Part shown: in pieces, positions 9,730-18,047 of the stretch
Layout of the letters: each line of letters begins with the position of its first letter
How positions within the stretch are numbered: position 1 is the first letter of the stretch
Source of the DNA: Bradyrhizobium japonicum USDA 6
GTDB lineage: Bacteria; Pseudomonadota; Alphaproteobacteria; Rhizobiales; Xanthobacteraceae
Assembly: GCF_000284375.1 (NCBI RefSeq)
Contig: NC_017249.1
Location: 7,681,001-7,745,000, forward strand
DNA: 64,000 nt
Direction: 5' to 3'
Made by a program: the position numbers and the translations under genes
Notes under the pieces: model-generated
What the model saw: only the letters and a program-made list of their open reading frames with translations
What the model was told of the DNA's origin: nothing
The model's database searches: none

Positions 9730-10845
9730 TTGAAACTCTCCATCAACGGCAGGTTCCTGTCACAATCGCTCACGGGCGTGCAGCGTTACGCCGCCGAGAT
9801 CGTCAAGGCGATGGACCGCTTGCTCGCGAGCGGAGAGGCTCCGCGGCAACTGCTGGATGCAGAGTGGCAAATCCTTGCGCCGCCGAATGCGCAGACGCTT
9901 CCAGGTCTTCGCCGCATCGCCATCAAGCAGATCGGATCATTGCAGGGCCACGCGTGGGACCAGATCGATCTGGCGCGCGCCGCGGCCGGCACCCGTCTCG
10001 TCAGCCTCGCCAATTCGGGCCCCGTACTCCACCGCGACCATCTCGTCGTGATTCACGACGCGCAGGTTTTCCGGCGGCCGGACTTCTTCAGCTGGCGCTA
10101 CCTCGCCCTGCACCGGACGCTCGGCCATCTGCTGGCGCGCACCGCAACGATCGCAACAGTTTCGGCGTTTTCACGCAACGAACTTGCCGAGGTTCTGTCG
10201 CTGGATCCGGCTTCGATCCCCGTCATTGCGAACAGCGCGGAACATTTCGCGACCGTCGCGCCCGACTTCTCGATCATCGACAAGCTGCGTCTTGCGCCCC
10301 ATCAATTCTTCCTCTTCGTCGGCTCGATGACGAAGAACAAGAATGTCGATACGGCCATTCGCGCCGCCGAGCAGCTTGGCCGCGCCGACTTTCCGCTGGT
10401 CGTGGTCGGAGGCGATAACAGCAAGGTGTTCGGAGGCGCGGCCACGGAATCGAGGTCCGGCGTCATCATCGCCGGGCGCCTGAAGGACGAGGAGATTGCC
10501 GCGCTGTTCTCCCGGGCCGCCGCATTCGTGTTTCCGAGCCTTTATGAGGGATTCGGCGTGCCTCCCCTGGAGGCGATGTTCTTCGCCTGTCCGGTGATCG
10601 CGAGTTCCGCCGACGCCGTGCGCGAGACCTGCAACGATGCCGCCGTCTATTTCGAGCCGCTCAACGCGGACCAGCTGTCGGCACGGATGCGCGAAAGAAT
10701 CGAACTCGGCAGGATCTCGCCGATGGAACAGGAGAAGCAGCGGCAGCGCCTTATGACATATTCCTGGGCCAAGTCTGCCGCAGCGATGCTCGAATTCCTC
10801 GCCAAACCGGCATCCCGATCCACATCCGACCGTGCGAAACAATGA
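9730..10845 (+). CDS. GT4 glycosyltransferase
   Basis: 371 residues beginning at a TTG codon with KLSINGRFLSQSLTGVQRY, a typical first beta strand of GT-B fold enzymes. The C-terminal domain has FVGSMTKNKN and the EX7E motif in YEGFGVPPLEAM, which contacts the donor nucleotide. It should be a cytoplasmic retaining transferase adding a sugar to the lipid-linked repeat unit; donor and linkage are unknown. It is the first plus-strand gene of the assembly cluster, divergent from the epimerase, with no strong ribosome-binding site. Confidence 0.87.
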   Translation: MKLSINGRFLSQSLTGVQRYAAEIVKAMDRLLASGEAPRQLLDAEWQILAPPNAQTLPGLRRIAIKQIGSLQGHAWDQIDLARAAAGTRLVSLANSGPVLHRDHLVVIHDAQVFRRPDFFSWRYLALHRTLGHLLARTATIATVSAFSRNELAEVLSLDPASIPVIANSAEHFATVAPDFSIIDKLRLAPHQFFLFVGSMTKNKNVDTAIRAAEQLGRADFPLVVVGGDNSKVFGGAATESRSGVIIAGRLKDEEIAALFSRAAAFVFPSLYEGFGVPPLEAMFFACPVIASSADAVRETCNDAAVYFEPLNADQLSARMRERIELGRISPMEQEKQRQRLMTYSWAKSAAAMLEFLAKPASRSTSDRAKQ

Positions 10846-10943
10846 CGCGGCCCGATTATTGCTGCTTAGCGAGGTTAGACGTGCGTCTGCAAGATCCGGC
10901 GTCTCCAGTATCTGGCGCCTTCAAGACAAGGAAGGAATGACCG

Positions 10944-12104
10944 TTGTCCAGCGGCCTGAAGATTCTGCATGTCGCCGAAACGGTCCGTGGCGGCATCGCG
11001 ACCTACCTCAACGAGCTGCATCCGCACCAGAGCGCGAGCTTCGGTCCCGGCAACGTCAACTATGTCGTTCCCTCCGACCATCGCAGCGACCTGGTGAACA
11101 TCGAGGACGACGCGGTCACCACGTTTCCGCGCGACGGACGCAACGCGGTCGGCCTGTTTCGCATGCTGTTTGCGACCATGCGCGCAGTCCGGCAGCTTCG
11201 TCCTGACATCATCCACCTGCACTCGTCGTTCGCCGGGCTCGTGGTGCGCCCGGTGCTCTGGCTCACCTATCGGCGCTCGCGCATCGTCTATTGCCCGCAC
11301 GGCTGGGCCTTCGGCCGCGAGACCGGCCGCCTCAGCCGCGAGGTGACGAAGTTCACCGAGCTGGTGCTGTCGAAATTCACCCATCGCATCGTCTGCATCT
11401 CGGAAAGCGAGCAGGCCGACGCCAAGCAGGTCGGAATCGCGGCGAATCGCCTGGTTCTTGTGCACAACGGGATTTCCAAGCAGCGTCCTGCGCTCGACAA
11501 GGGCGCAGCGCAATGGCGATCGGAGAAGATCAAGGTCCTCTTCATCGGGCGCCTCGACCGTCAGAAGGGCTACGATCTCCTGATCGAGGCGGCGCGCGCA
11601 CTCGGAGACAAGCTCGACGTGCGCCTGATCGGCGCCTCGGTCGTCAGCAAATTCCGCAGAAGCGACCTGCCCGCCAACGTCTCGTTTCTGGGCTGGATGA
11701 ACCGCAACCAGATCGAAGCCGAGCTCGACCAGGCCGACATGGTCGCGATTCCCTCGCGCTGGGAGGCGTTTGGCCTGGTCGCCATCGAGGCGATGCGGGC
11801 GGCCAAGCCGATCATTGCCTTCCGCATCGGCGCCCTGCCGGAAATCGTCGAAGACAATGCGACGGGCGTGCTATGCGACGAAGTCTCGGCTGAAAAGCTG
11901 GTTGAAGGTTTTCAACGCGCAACCAGGCTCGACCTCGCTGCGGTCGGCCGTGCCGGATATGAGCGTTTCACCCGCCTCTACGACATCGAACAGACCCACC
12001 GCACGCTCAGTCAGGTTTATGCCGACGTCGTGCATGTGCGGATGAGCGAATCCGGGCAGCAAGCGAAGTTGCAGTCCGATTTGCCGAACAATCTGCGACC
12101 CTAG
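10944..12104 (+). CDS. GT4 glycosyltransferase
   Basis: 386 residues. The start is TTG at 10944, preceded by AAGGAAGGAA with 8-base spacing; the nearby ATG at 10937 is out of frame. N-terminal LHVAETVRGGIATYLNEL is the acceptor-side motif of this family. The C-terminal half has FIGRLDRQKGYDLLIEAA and EX7E in EAFGLVAIEAM. A cytoplasmic role in building the repeat unit is inferred from family and context. It follows the previous transferase by about 100 bases, probably in the same transcript. Confidence 0.88.
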   Translation: MSSGLKILHVAETVRGGIATYLNELHPHQSASFGPGNVNYVVPSDHRSDLVNIEDDAVTTFPRDGRNAVGLFRMLFATMRAVRQLRPDIIHLHSSFAGLVVRPVLWLTYRRSRIVYCPHGWAFGRETGRLSREVTKFTELVLSKFTHRIVCISESEQADAKQVGIAANRLVLVHNGISKQRPALDKGAAQWRSEKIKVLFIGRLDRQKGYDLLIEAARALGDKLDVRLIGASVVSKFRRSDLPANVSFLGWMNRNQIEAELDQADMVAIPSRWEAFGLVAIEAMRAAKPIIAFRIGALPEIVEDNATGVLCDEVSAEKLVEGFQRATRLDLAAVGRAGYERFTRLYDIEQTHRTLSQVYADVVHVRMSESGQQAKLQSDLPNNLRP

Positions 12105-12115
12105 CAACAGGCCGA

Positions 12116-12259
12116 TCAGGCCAGCCGGCGGACATCGCCCTGCGCGAACTCGCCATCATTCACACGGTTATCGGAGAACGACCACGCAATGGCCGATGCG
12201 ACGATCATCGCGCAGGTGAGAAAGCCGGCAGCGAACAGCAGTGATCCGGTGTGCAACAT
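12116..12259 (-). CDS. Small single-pass membrane protein (47 aa), unknown
   Basis: An ATG at 12259 opens a 47-residue frame starting MLHTGSLLFAAGFLTCAM. It has one hydrophobic segment (about residues 5-27) and a short acidic/basic tail ending DVRRLA. The start is preceded by AAGGAAGG eight bases upstream, a very strong ribosome-binding site, which is the main support. It is convergent with the glycosyltransferase ending at 12104. No function can be assigned. Confidence 0.55.
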   Translation of the reverse strand: MLHTGSLLFAAGFLTCAMIVASAIAWSFSDNRVNDGEFAQGDVRRLA

Positions 12260-12801
12260 CGTCTTCGCCTTCCTTTTGTTTGGCCGACCACTAGCCGGAT
12301 CAGGATTAGGAAGACCTTACGGGCGCCAGCGTGACGCCAGCTTCCAAATCTAAGCGTTAACGGAGGTGGAATCCCGTTGCAGAAAAATTGGTCCGATGAC
12401 CCGGCGAGAACGTCCGCTCGGGCGCGATGCCCGCCGCAGGACGACGAAAACACAACGCAGGATCACTCAGGACGGGATCCAATACTTGAAGTTTATGGCG
12501 ATGTCATCTCGCGACAATGCCGTCGCATCTGCAGTCCGTCGCCGCGCGCTGCTCATTGGTTCGATCGCGATGCCAATCGTGACATCGATCTGACACGTGT
12601 ATGTCTGGTTTACGAACTGCTTATTTAAGAGGATGTTCCGCACAAATTTTGGACAGAGATTTCGGCGTGTATCCACGTTCACAAGTGGCAATAAGGTCAC
12701 AGCCACAAGTGCTTTACCATAAAGTCGAAGACGTAGCAGTGACTCCGCAGCACGGGATTTGTACGGTGATTCCGATTTTAGATGAGTGCGAGGGAATAGT
12801 G
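12260..12801. other. Long leader/intergenic region upstream of the export lipoprotein gene
   Basis: About 540 bases between the small minus-strand gene and the GTG start at 12802. An open frame runs in from 12601, but its first ~67 codons encode nothing like a signal peptide and end right at the lipoprotein start. I read the region as promoter plus long 5-prime leader. It is AT-richer than the flanking genes. No clear hairpin or riboswitch was recognised. Confidence 0.4.
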
Positions 12802-14025
12802 GTGGCTAAGACCGAACGTTTTGATTTTGATTTCGGTATTAGCCGAATCCTGGCCGTTGCTGCGATCAGCCTCTCCTTGTCGGGTTGCGGTAGCTTCATT
12901 CCGTTAGACGCTCCTGATGCCGTCGCAACGCAAACAAATGCGGCGCTGATCACCGAACCGAGTGCGCCGCTCGCCTATGCCCTGATGCCGGTCAATCCGG
13001 CGATCCTGCAGGCGACCAACGCGTTCACGGACTCCGCCGGAATGGTGTTCTCCCGCCTCCCCGGCGGCAACTACCGCGACGTCACGATCGGCATCGGCGA
13101 CATCGTCACCGTGACCGTGTACGAAGCGCAGGCAGGCGGCCTGTTCATTCCGCGCGAAGCAGGGGTGCGGCCGGGCAACTTCGTCGACATTCCGCGACAG
13201 CAGGTCGACCAGTCCGGCAACATCAACATCCCCTACGCCGGATCGATCAAGGTCGCAGGGCTGACGCCGCGCGCCGTGTCGAACATCATCCGCGAGCGTC
13301 TCAAGGACCGCGCCATCGACCCGCAGGCCGTCGTGAGCGTGGCGGAACAGCGCGGCAACCAGATCAGCGTGCTCGGCGAAGTCAACTCGCCGCTCCGCTT
13401 CCCGGTCGATCCGGGCGGTATCCGCCTGATGGGCGCGATCGCGCGCGCCGGCGGCCCGAAATATCCGTCCTACGAGAGCACGATCACGATCAAGCGCGAG
13501 GGCCGCACCTACAGCGAGACGATGTCCTCGGTCGTGCACAACCCCAACGAGGACGCGCTGCTCGCTCCGGGCGACGTCGTCTTCCTGACCCGCATTCCGC
13601 GCGTCTACATGGTGTTCGGTTCGACGCCGTCGCCGGGATCGATCGGCGGCACCAACAACCGTCGTTTCTCGTTCGAGAACGACAACATGTCGCTGGCTGA
13701 AGCCATCGCGAAGGCAGGCGGTCTCGACGGCGCCCGTGCGGACTCCAAGTCGATCTACGTCTACCGTTTCGAGCCCAAGCCGCTGCTGGAGAGGATCGGC
13801 ATCGCCGTATCCCAGTTCCCGACCAAGTCGGTCCCTGCCGTCTACAAGTTCGACATGAGCAAGCCGGACGGCTGGTTCCAGGCGGATACGTTCAGGATGC
13901 GCGATCACGACGTGATCTCGGTGGCGGAATCGCCGTCGATCGAATTCATCAAGCTCATGAACCCGCTGAACGCGGCAACCACCAACGCGGACAACATCAG
14001 CTCGGTGGTCGTGAACTCCAAATAG
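12802..14025 (+). CDS. Wza-like outer-membrane polysaccharide export lipoprotein
   Basis: 407 residues from GTG at 12802 (GAGGGA six bases upstream). A signal peptide ends in the lipobox LSLSGC (Cys about 29). A polysaccharide export domain follows (VTIGIGDIVTVTVYEAQAGG, then PYAGSIKVAGLTPRAV), and two SLBB-type modules around QISVLGEVNSPLRF and PRVYMVFGSTPS. Such proteins form the outer-membrane channel for capsule or exopolysaccharide and work with a Wzc-type co-polymerase, encoded here at 36906. The longer open frame from 12601 would bury the signal peptide and is rejected. Confidence 0.9.
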   Translation: MAKTERFDFDFGISRILAVAAISLSLSGCGSFIPLDAPDAVATQTNAALITEPSAPLAYALMPVNPAILQATNAFTDSAGMVFSRLPGGNYRDVTIGIGDIVTVTVYEAQAGGLFIPREAGVRPGNFVDIPRQQVDQSGNINIPYAGSIKVAGLTPRAVSNIIRERLKDRAIDPQAVVSVAEQRGNQISVLGEVNSPLRFPVDPGGIRLMGAIARAGGPKYPSYESTITIKREGRTYSETMSSVVHNPNEDALLAPGDVVFLTRIPRVYMVFGSTPSPGSIGGTNNRRFSFENDNMSLAEAIAKAGGLDGARADSKSIYVYRFEPKPLLERIGIAVSQFPTKSVPAVYKFDMSKPDGWFQADTFRMRDHDVISVAESPSIEFIKLMNPLNAATTNADNISSVVVNSK

Positions 14026-14034
14026 CCCAACTCA

Positions 14035-14085
14035 GCGCGCTCAATGACGAGCGCGCAGACAAGGCGGCCCCACCGCATTGGGGCC
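14035..14085 (+). terminator. Two tandem hairpins after the export lipoprotein gene
   Basis: First hairpin: GCGCGCTC (14035-14042) and GAGCGCGC (14049-14056), perfect 8-bp stem, 6-base loop. Second: GGCCCCA (14066-14072) and TGGGGCC (14079-14085), perfect 7-bp stem, 6-base loop. There is no T-run, so they may attenuate or protect transcript ends rather than stop transcription fully. Confidence 0.5.
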
Positions 14086-14137
14086 ACAGAAGAGTATTAG
14101 CCTTGTCGGGTTGACGCGAGCAGGAGTGGACACGAGC

Positions 14138-15478
14138 GTGACCGAGCAAAGCAGGAAACGCGCCCTGCGTCGTTTCCGGATGTTGATGTGCGGGCTCTGC
14201 GTCGCGGCCGGCCTCTCATATCCTGCAGACGCGCAGAATGCGCAGCCGCTCGATCAGCGCTTCCTGCTGGGCGTCGGCACGCACCAGGGCCTCGGCGGCG
14301 TCACCAGCGCCCGCGGCTATGTGCCCGCGACCGCCATCAAGCAGATGAAGGAGCTGGGGGTCACCTCGTTCCGCGACGACTTCCCCTGGTCGGATTTCGA
14401 GCTGCCCGGCAAGCGACTCGGCTTCAATGCCCTGAACGGTCGCCTCGAGACCCAGATCAGATCCGGCGTCGGAATCCCGCTGCTCATTCTCGGGACCGGC
14501 CATCATCTCGTCCCGAATTCCGATCCGCCGACGACCGACGAAGCGCGCCAGAGATTCGTCACCTATGCCGCTGCAGCCGCGCAAGCGGTCGCATCACGGC
14601 AGCCGATCTTCGAGTTGTGGAACGAGTACAATCTCAGAGCCCGCGCGGAGCCGCTGTTCACCGTCGAAAATTATGTGACGCTCGCCCGATCGGTGCAGCC
14701 CGCGGTCAAGCAGGCGGCGCCATCCGCGCCCTTCGTGGTCGGAGCGCTGGGCGACGATCCAGGCTGGAAATGGACCGACGCCCTGCTGAAGACCGACCTG
14801 CTTCGTATCGCGGACGGGATGTCCATTCACATCTACAACCATTGCCTGTCACCGGCCGGGCGGACCGCAGCCGAGGCGATCGAACGGCTGCAAAATCTTC
14901 ATCAACGCGTCGCACAGGCGACCGGCAATCCCGACTATCCGATCTATCTGACCGAAACGGGCTGGCCGACACCAAGCGCGAAATGCGGCGTGACCGAGCA
15001 GCTCGCCGCCGACAACATGGCGCAGATCATCCTTTGGGCCTCGACCGCCGGTCCCTGGCTCAAGGGGATATGGCTCTATGAGCTGAAGGACAGTGGGACG
15101 AAGCCTGGTGAACTGGAGGACAATTTCGGCATTTATCATTTCGACAATTCGCCGAAGCCTGCCGTGTGTTCCATTCGCGAAAGCTGGGCCTTCATCCGCA
15201 CCAGCTTGAAGGCAACGCGAACCACGCCGGCGCCCGGCGTCGTGCAGATTCGCAGTGACAGTGGATCGGAAACGAAACTCGCGCTTTGGTCGGAGACTGC
15301 GTCGAAGCGCTTCGAAGTTCGATTAAAAAATGCGGAACCTAATGCCGAGATCAGCTATGTATGTCAGCAAGCGCCGGGCCCCGCCGCCGGCGCCTGGACG
15401 GCGTTGTCGACAACGCCGTTGCTTGTCAGCGTCAAGGGCACGGCCGTGCCGGATTTCGAGATCCGGCCATCGAACTGA
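14138..15478 (+). CDS. Secreted clan GH-A glycosidase (PslG/GH39-like)
   Basis: About 446 residues from GTG 14138; earlier in-frame starts exist at 14126 and 14078 and the choice is unsure. A signal peptide ends near PADAQ. The barrel shows FELWNEYN (acid/base Glu about 163) and YLTETGWPTP (nucleophile Glu about 273), the Asn-Glu and Glu pair of retaining clan GH-A enzymes. A C-terminal beta-rich part follows after about residue 340. Glycosidases of this kind in polysaccharide loci (PslG, for example) cut the cognate polymer in the periplasm. It lies between the export lipoprotein and two glycosyltransferases on the same strand. Confidence 0.78.
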   Translation: MTEQSRKRALRRFRMLMCGLCVAAGLSYPADAQNAQPLDQRFLLGVGTHQGLGGVTSARGYVPATAIKQMKELGVTSFRDDFPWSDFELPGKRLGFNALNGRLETQIRSGVGIPLLILGTGHHLVPNSDPPTTDEARQRFVTYAAAAAQAVASRQPIFELWNEYNLRARAEPLFTVENYVTLARSVQPAVKQAAPSAPFVVGALGDDPGWKWTDALLKTDLLRIADGMSIHIYNHCLSPAGRTAAEAIERLQNLHQRVAQATGNPDYPIYLTETGWPTPSAKCGVTEQLAADNMAQIILWASTAGPWLKGIWLYELKDSGTKPGELEDNFGIYHFDNSPKPAVCSIRESWAFIRTSLKATRTTPAPGVVQIRSDSGSETKLALWSETASKRFEVRLKNAEPNAEISYVCQQAPGPAAGAWTALSTTPLLVSVKGTAVPDFEIRPSN

Positions 15479-15510
15479 CGCTGCGGCGGGCTGCTAATCC
15501 GAGGCTATCC

Positions 15511-16707
15511 TTGAAAATACTGATCGTTAACACGCTCTATCCGCCCGAGATCATCGGGGGCGCCGAAGTGTCTGTGTCGCTGCTCGCGGAGGCGTTCGTC
15601 CAGCGCGGCCATCAGGTGTCGGTGGTCTGCCTTCAGAACAAGCAGGAACGTGCGATCGACGAACTCAGGGGCGTGCGCGTATACCGCGTGCCGATGGACA
15701 ACGATTACTGGCCGTTCGGCAACGACAGGAAGCCCTCCTCGGTCCAGCGCCTGAAGTGGCATCTCAAGGACACATGGAATCGCAAATCCGCGGCGCGGTT
15801 CGCCGAAATTCTCGACATCGAGAAGCCCGACGTCGTCCACACCAACAACCTCACGGGCTTCTCGGTTTCGCTGTGGTCGGAAGCCAAACGGCGCAACATC
15901 AGGATCGTGCACACCCTGCGCGACTATTCCCTGCTCTGCAAACGCTCGACGCTGTTTCGGGGCGATGCGACATGCGCGCAGCGCTGCACCGTCTGCGCCG
16001 CCATGACGTCGCCTTATCTGCTGGCCTCGCGTATGGTCGATGCGGTGGTCTCGAACAGCCAATTTGTGCTCGACCAGCACACCAGGCTGAAATATTTCCC
16101 CGGCACCGATGGCCGCGTCATCTTCAATATCGCCGATCCAAGCTCCGTGGTGCCGTCACCGGCTTCGAGCTCGAATGATCTGATATTCGGGTTCATCGGG
16201 CGGCTTGAGGCTGAAAAAGGTATCGAGGTAGTCCTCAAGGCGGCCGAGCAGCTTCCGGACGAGGGCTGGCAACTGAAAATTGCCGGAAAGGGGCTTGAGG
16301 ATTACGTGCGGGGGCTAAAAAGCCGCAGCGGAAAGAAGGTCGAATGGCTTGGCTTTGCCAAGGCAGCTGAATTCTATGCCAGCATCGACGTCTGCCTGGT
16401 GAGTTCGGTCTGGCCGGAGCCGCTGCCGCGCACACTGATCGAAAGCATCAACGCCGGCCGGGCGACGATTTGCTCGACGGCCGGCGGGATTCCCGAGATC
16501 GCGGGGTTTTCCAATATGGTTGGGTCCTACGAGCCCAGCGATCATAAGCGACTGGGAGAATTGATGCTGAAGGCCGTCAACGAGAGGTCACACTGGAAAG
16601 TCTCACGGCCTCCGCAGCCAGGATTTGCCGAGAGGTTTTCGGCCGATTCAGTGACAGGACAATATTTGGACGTCTATTTGAACAACAATCGAACCAACCG
16701 GCAATAA
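15511..16707 (+). CDS. GT4 glycosyltransferase with cysteine cluster
   Basis: 398 residues from TTG 15511, where GAGG sits seven bases upstream and the fold begins LKILIVNTLYPPEIIGGAE. An open frame from 15361 overlaps the previous gene and is not favoured. Donor domain: FGFIGRLEAEKGIEVVLKAA and EX7E in EPLPRTLIES. After HTLRDYSLLC it has a C-x10-C-x3-C-x2-C arrangement, also present in the next gene, which may bind a metal. Likely cytoplasmic and acting on the lipid-linked repeat unit. Confidence 0.87.
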   Translation: MKILIVNTLYPPEIIGGAEVSVSLLAEAFVQRGHQVSVVCLQNKQERAIDELRGVRVYRVPMDNDYWPFGNDRKPSSVQRLKWHLKDTWNRKSAARFAEILDIEKPDVVHTNNLTGFSVSLWSEAKRRNIRIVHTLRDYSLLCKRSTLFRGDATCAQRCTVCAAMTSPYLLASRMVDAVVSNSQFVLDQHTRLKYFPGTDGRVIFNIADPSSVVPSPASSSNDLIFGFIGRLEAEKGIEVVLKAAEQLPDEGWQLKIAGKGLEDYVRGLKSRSGKKVEWLGFAKAAEFYASIDVCLVSSVWPEPLPRTLIESINAGRATICSTAGGIPEIAGFSNMVGSYEPSDHKRLGELMLKAVNERSHWKVSRPPQPGFAERFSADSVTGQYLDVYLNNNRTNRQ

Positions 16708-16764
16708 GCCGAAACGGAGATTTCAGCAAAGCCATTTGGCAGGATAGCTGGACAGACCTTTTCG

Positions 16765-17976
16765 ATGAAGATCCTTATCACGTCATCCCTCTATCCGACG
16801 CCGTTGGCACCGAAAGTGGTCGGGGGCGCGGAAACGTTCGTCCGCCGCCTCGCCGAGACCCTGGTCGGGCAGAACGACGGCGTGGAAGTGATACGAGCCG
16901 CGTCCGCATCGAACCAGCAGATGGAGACCTGCAACGGCATCGACGTGTATTCGGCGCCCGTACACAACATCTATTTCCCTTTCGCCAAACAGCATAGCTC
17001 ACCGGTGCGCGGCATCTGGCACGCGATCGAGGACTGGCAGACAATGTCGGAGCTCGTTGCGGCGCGCATCAAGGCCTTCAAGCCCGACATCCTGCACTCG
17101 AACAATCTCTCCGGCCTGACGACCGCGGTGTGGCGGACCGCCGCCGAGCTCGGCATTCCGGTCCTGCACACGCTTCACGACTATTATCTCACCTGCCCGC
17201 GCTGCTCGCGCTTCTCGGACGGACATGCCTGCGAGTCGAGCTGCATGAGCTGTCAGATCCTGACCCTTCGCCGTCGCGGGGCGACGCGACATCTGGACGC
17301 CGTCGTCGGCGTCAGCCAGCGCATTCTCGACATCCATACCCAGCTCGGCCTGTTCACGCAGACACCGCTGAAGATCGTCATTCGAAACGCCTCGACCGCC
17401 GACGTCGGCAACGCAGACGCCGCGATGGTCGACGGCACCGTCACGTTCGGCTTCATCGGACGCCTGACCGAAGAGAAGGGCATCTACAATCTCGTTCGCG
17501 CCATCGCGACGATTCCGCCTGACCGGTTTCGGCTCGTCATCGCAGGCCACACAACCGAGAGCCAGCAGAAGCAGCTCAAGGCGCTCGCTCCGAATGCACG
17601 GATCGAATTTCTCGGCTTCGTACAGCCGAAGCAGTTTTACGAACAGGTGAACGTCGTGGTCGTACCCTCGGTCTGGGAAGATCCCTGCCCGCTCGTCGTG
17701 GCCGACGCGCAGGCCGCCTGCAAACCCCTGCTCGGCACGCCGTTCGGCGGCATTCAGGAAGCGATCAAGCCCGGCGTGACCGGCTGGCTGACGTCGCCCG
17801 ATCCCGCCTCGATCGCCAAAAGCATTTCGGCGATCATCGAAGCGCCGCAGCAGATCGTGGAGATGAGGGAGCGATTGAAGTCCGGCATCGACAAATGGGT
17901 TTTTGACGACGTCGTCGCCGGCTATCGCAACGTCTACGACGAGCTCACGCGCGGCCGCGGCACGCCTCGCACATAG
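16765..17976 (+). CDS. GT4 glycosyltransferase, paralogue of the preceding gene, altered EX7E
   Basis: 403 residues starting MKILITSSLYPTPLAPKVVGGAE, closely parallel to the preceding transferase along its length (HTLHDYYLTC, FGFIGRLTEEKGIYNLVRA). The cysteine cluster is C-x2-C-x8-C-x3-C-x2-C. The usual EX7E motif reads EDPCPLVVAD: the first Glu is present, but the position of the second is Ala followed by Asp, which may weaken or shift donor binding. The two genes probably arose by tandem duplication and now add different sugars; the activity of this one is less sure. Confidence 0.84.
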   Translation: MKILITSSLYPTPLAPKVVGGAETFVRRLAETLVGQNDGVEVIRAASASNQQMETCNGIDVYSAPVHNIYFPFAKQHSSPVRGIWHAIEDWQTMSELVAARIKAFKPDILHSNNLSGLTTAVWRTAAELGIPVLHTLHDYYLTCPRCSRFSDGHACESSCMSCQILTLRRRGATRHLDAVVGVSQRILDIHTQLGLFTQTPLKIVIRNASTADVGNADAAMVDGTVTFGFIGRLTEEKGIYNLVRAIATIPPDRFRLVIAGHTTESQQKQLKALAPNARIEFLGFVQPKQFYEQVNVVVVPSVWEDPCPLVVADAQAACKPLLGTPFGGIQEAIKPGVTGWLTSPDPASIAKSISAIIEAPQQIVEMRERLKSGIDKWVFDDVVAGYRNVYDELTRGRGTPRT

Positions 17977-18047
17977 CCGATTCCGACGCAGATGCCGCCA
18001 ATGGCCCTCAACCATCCCGCCATGTTCTTTCTCACGCATTGCCTGAC

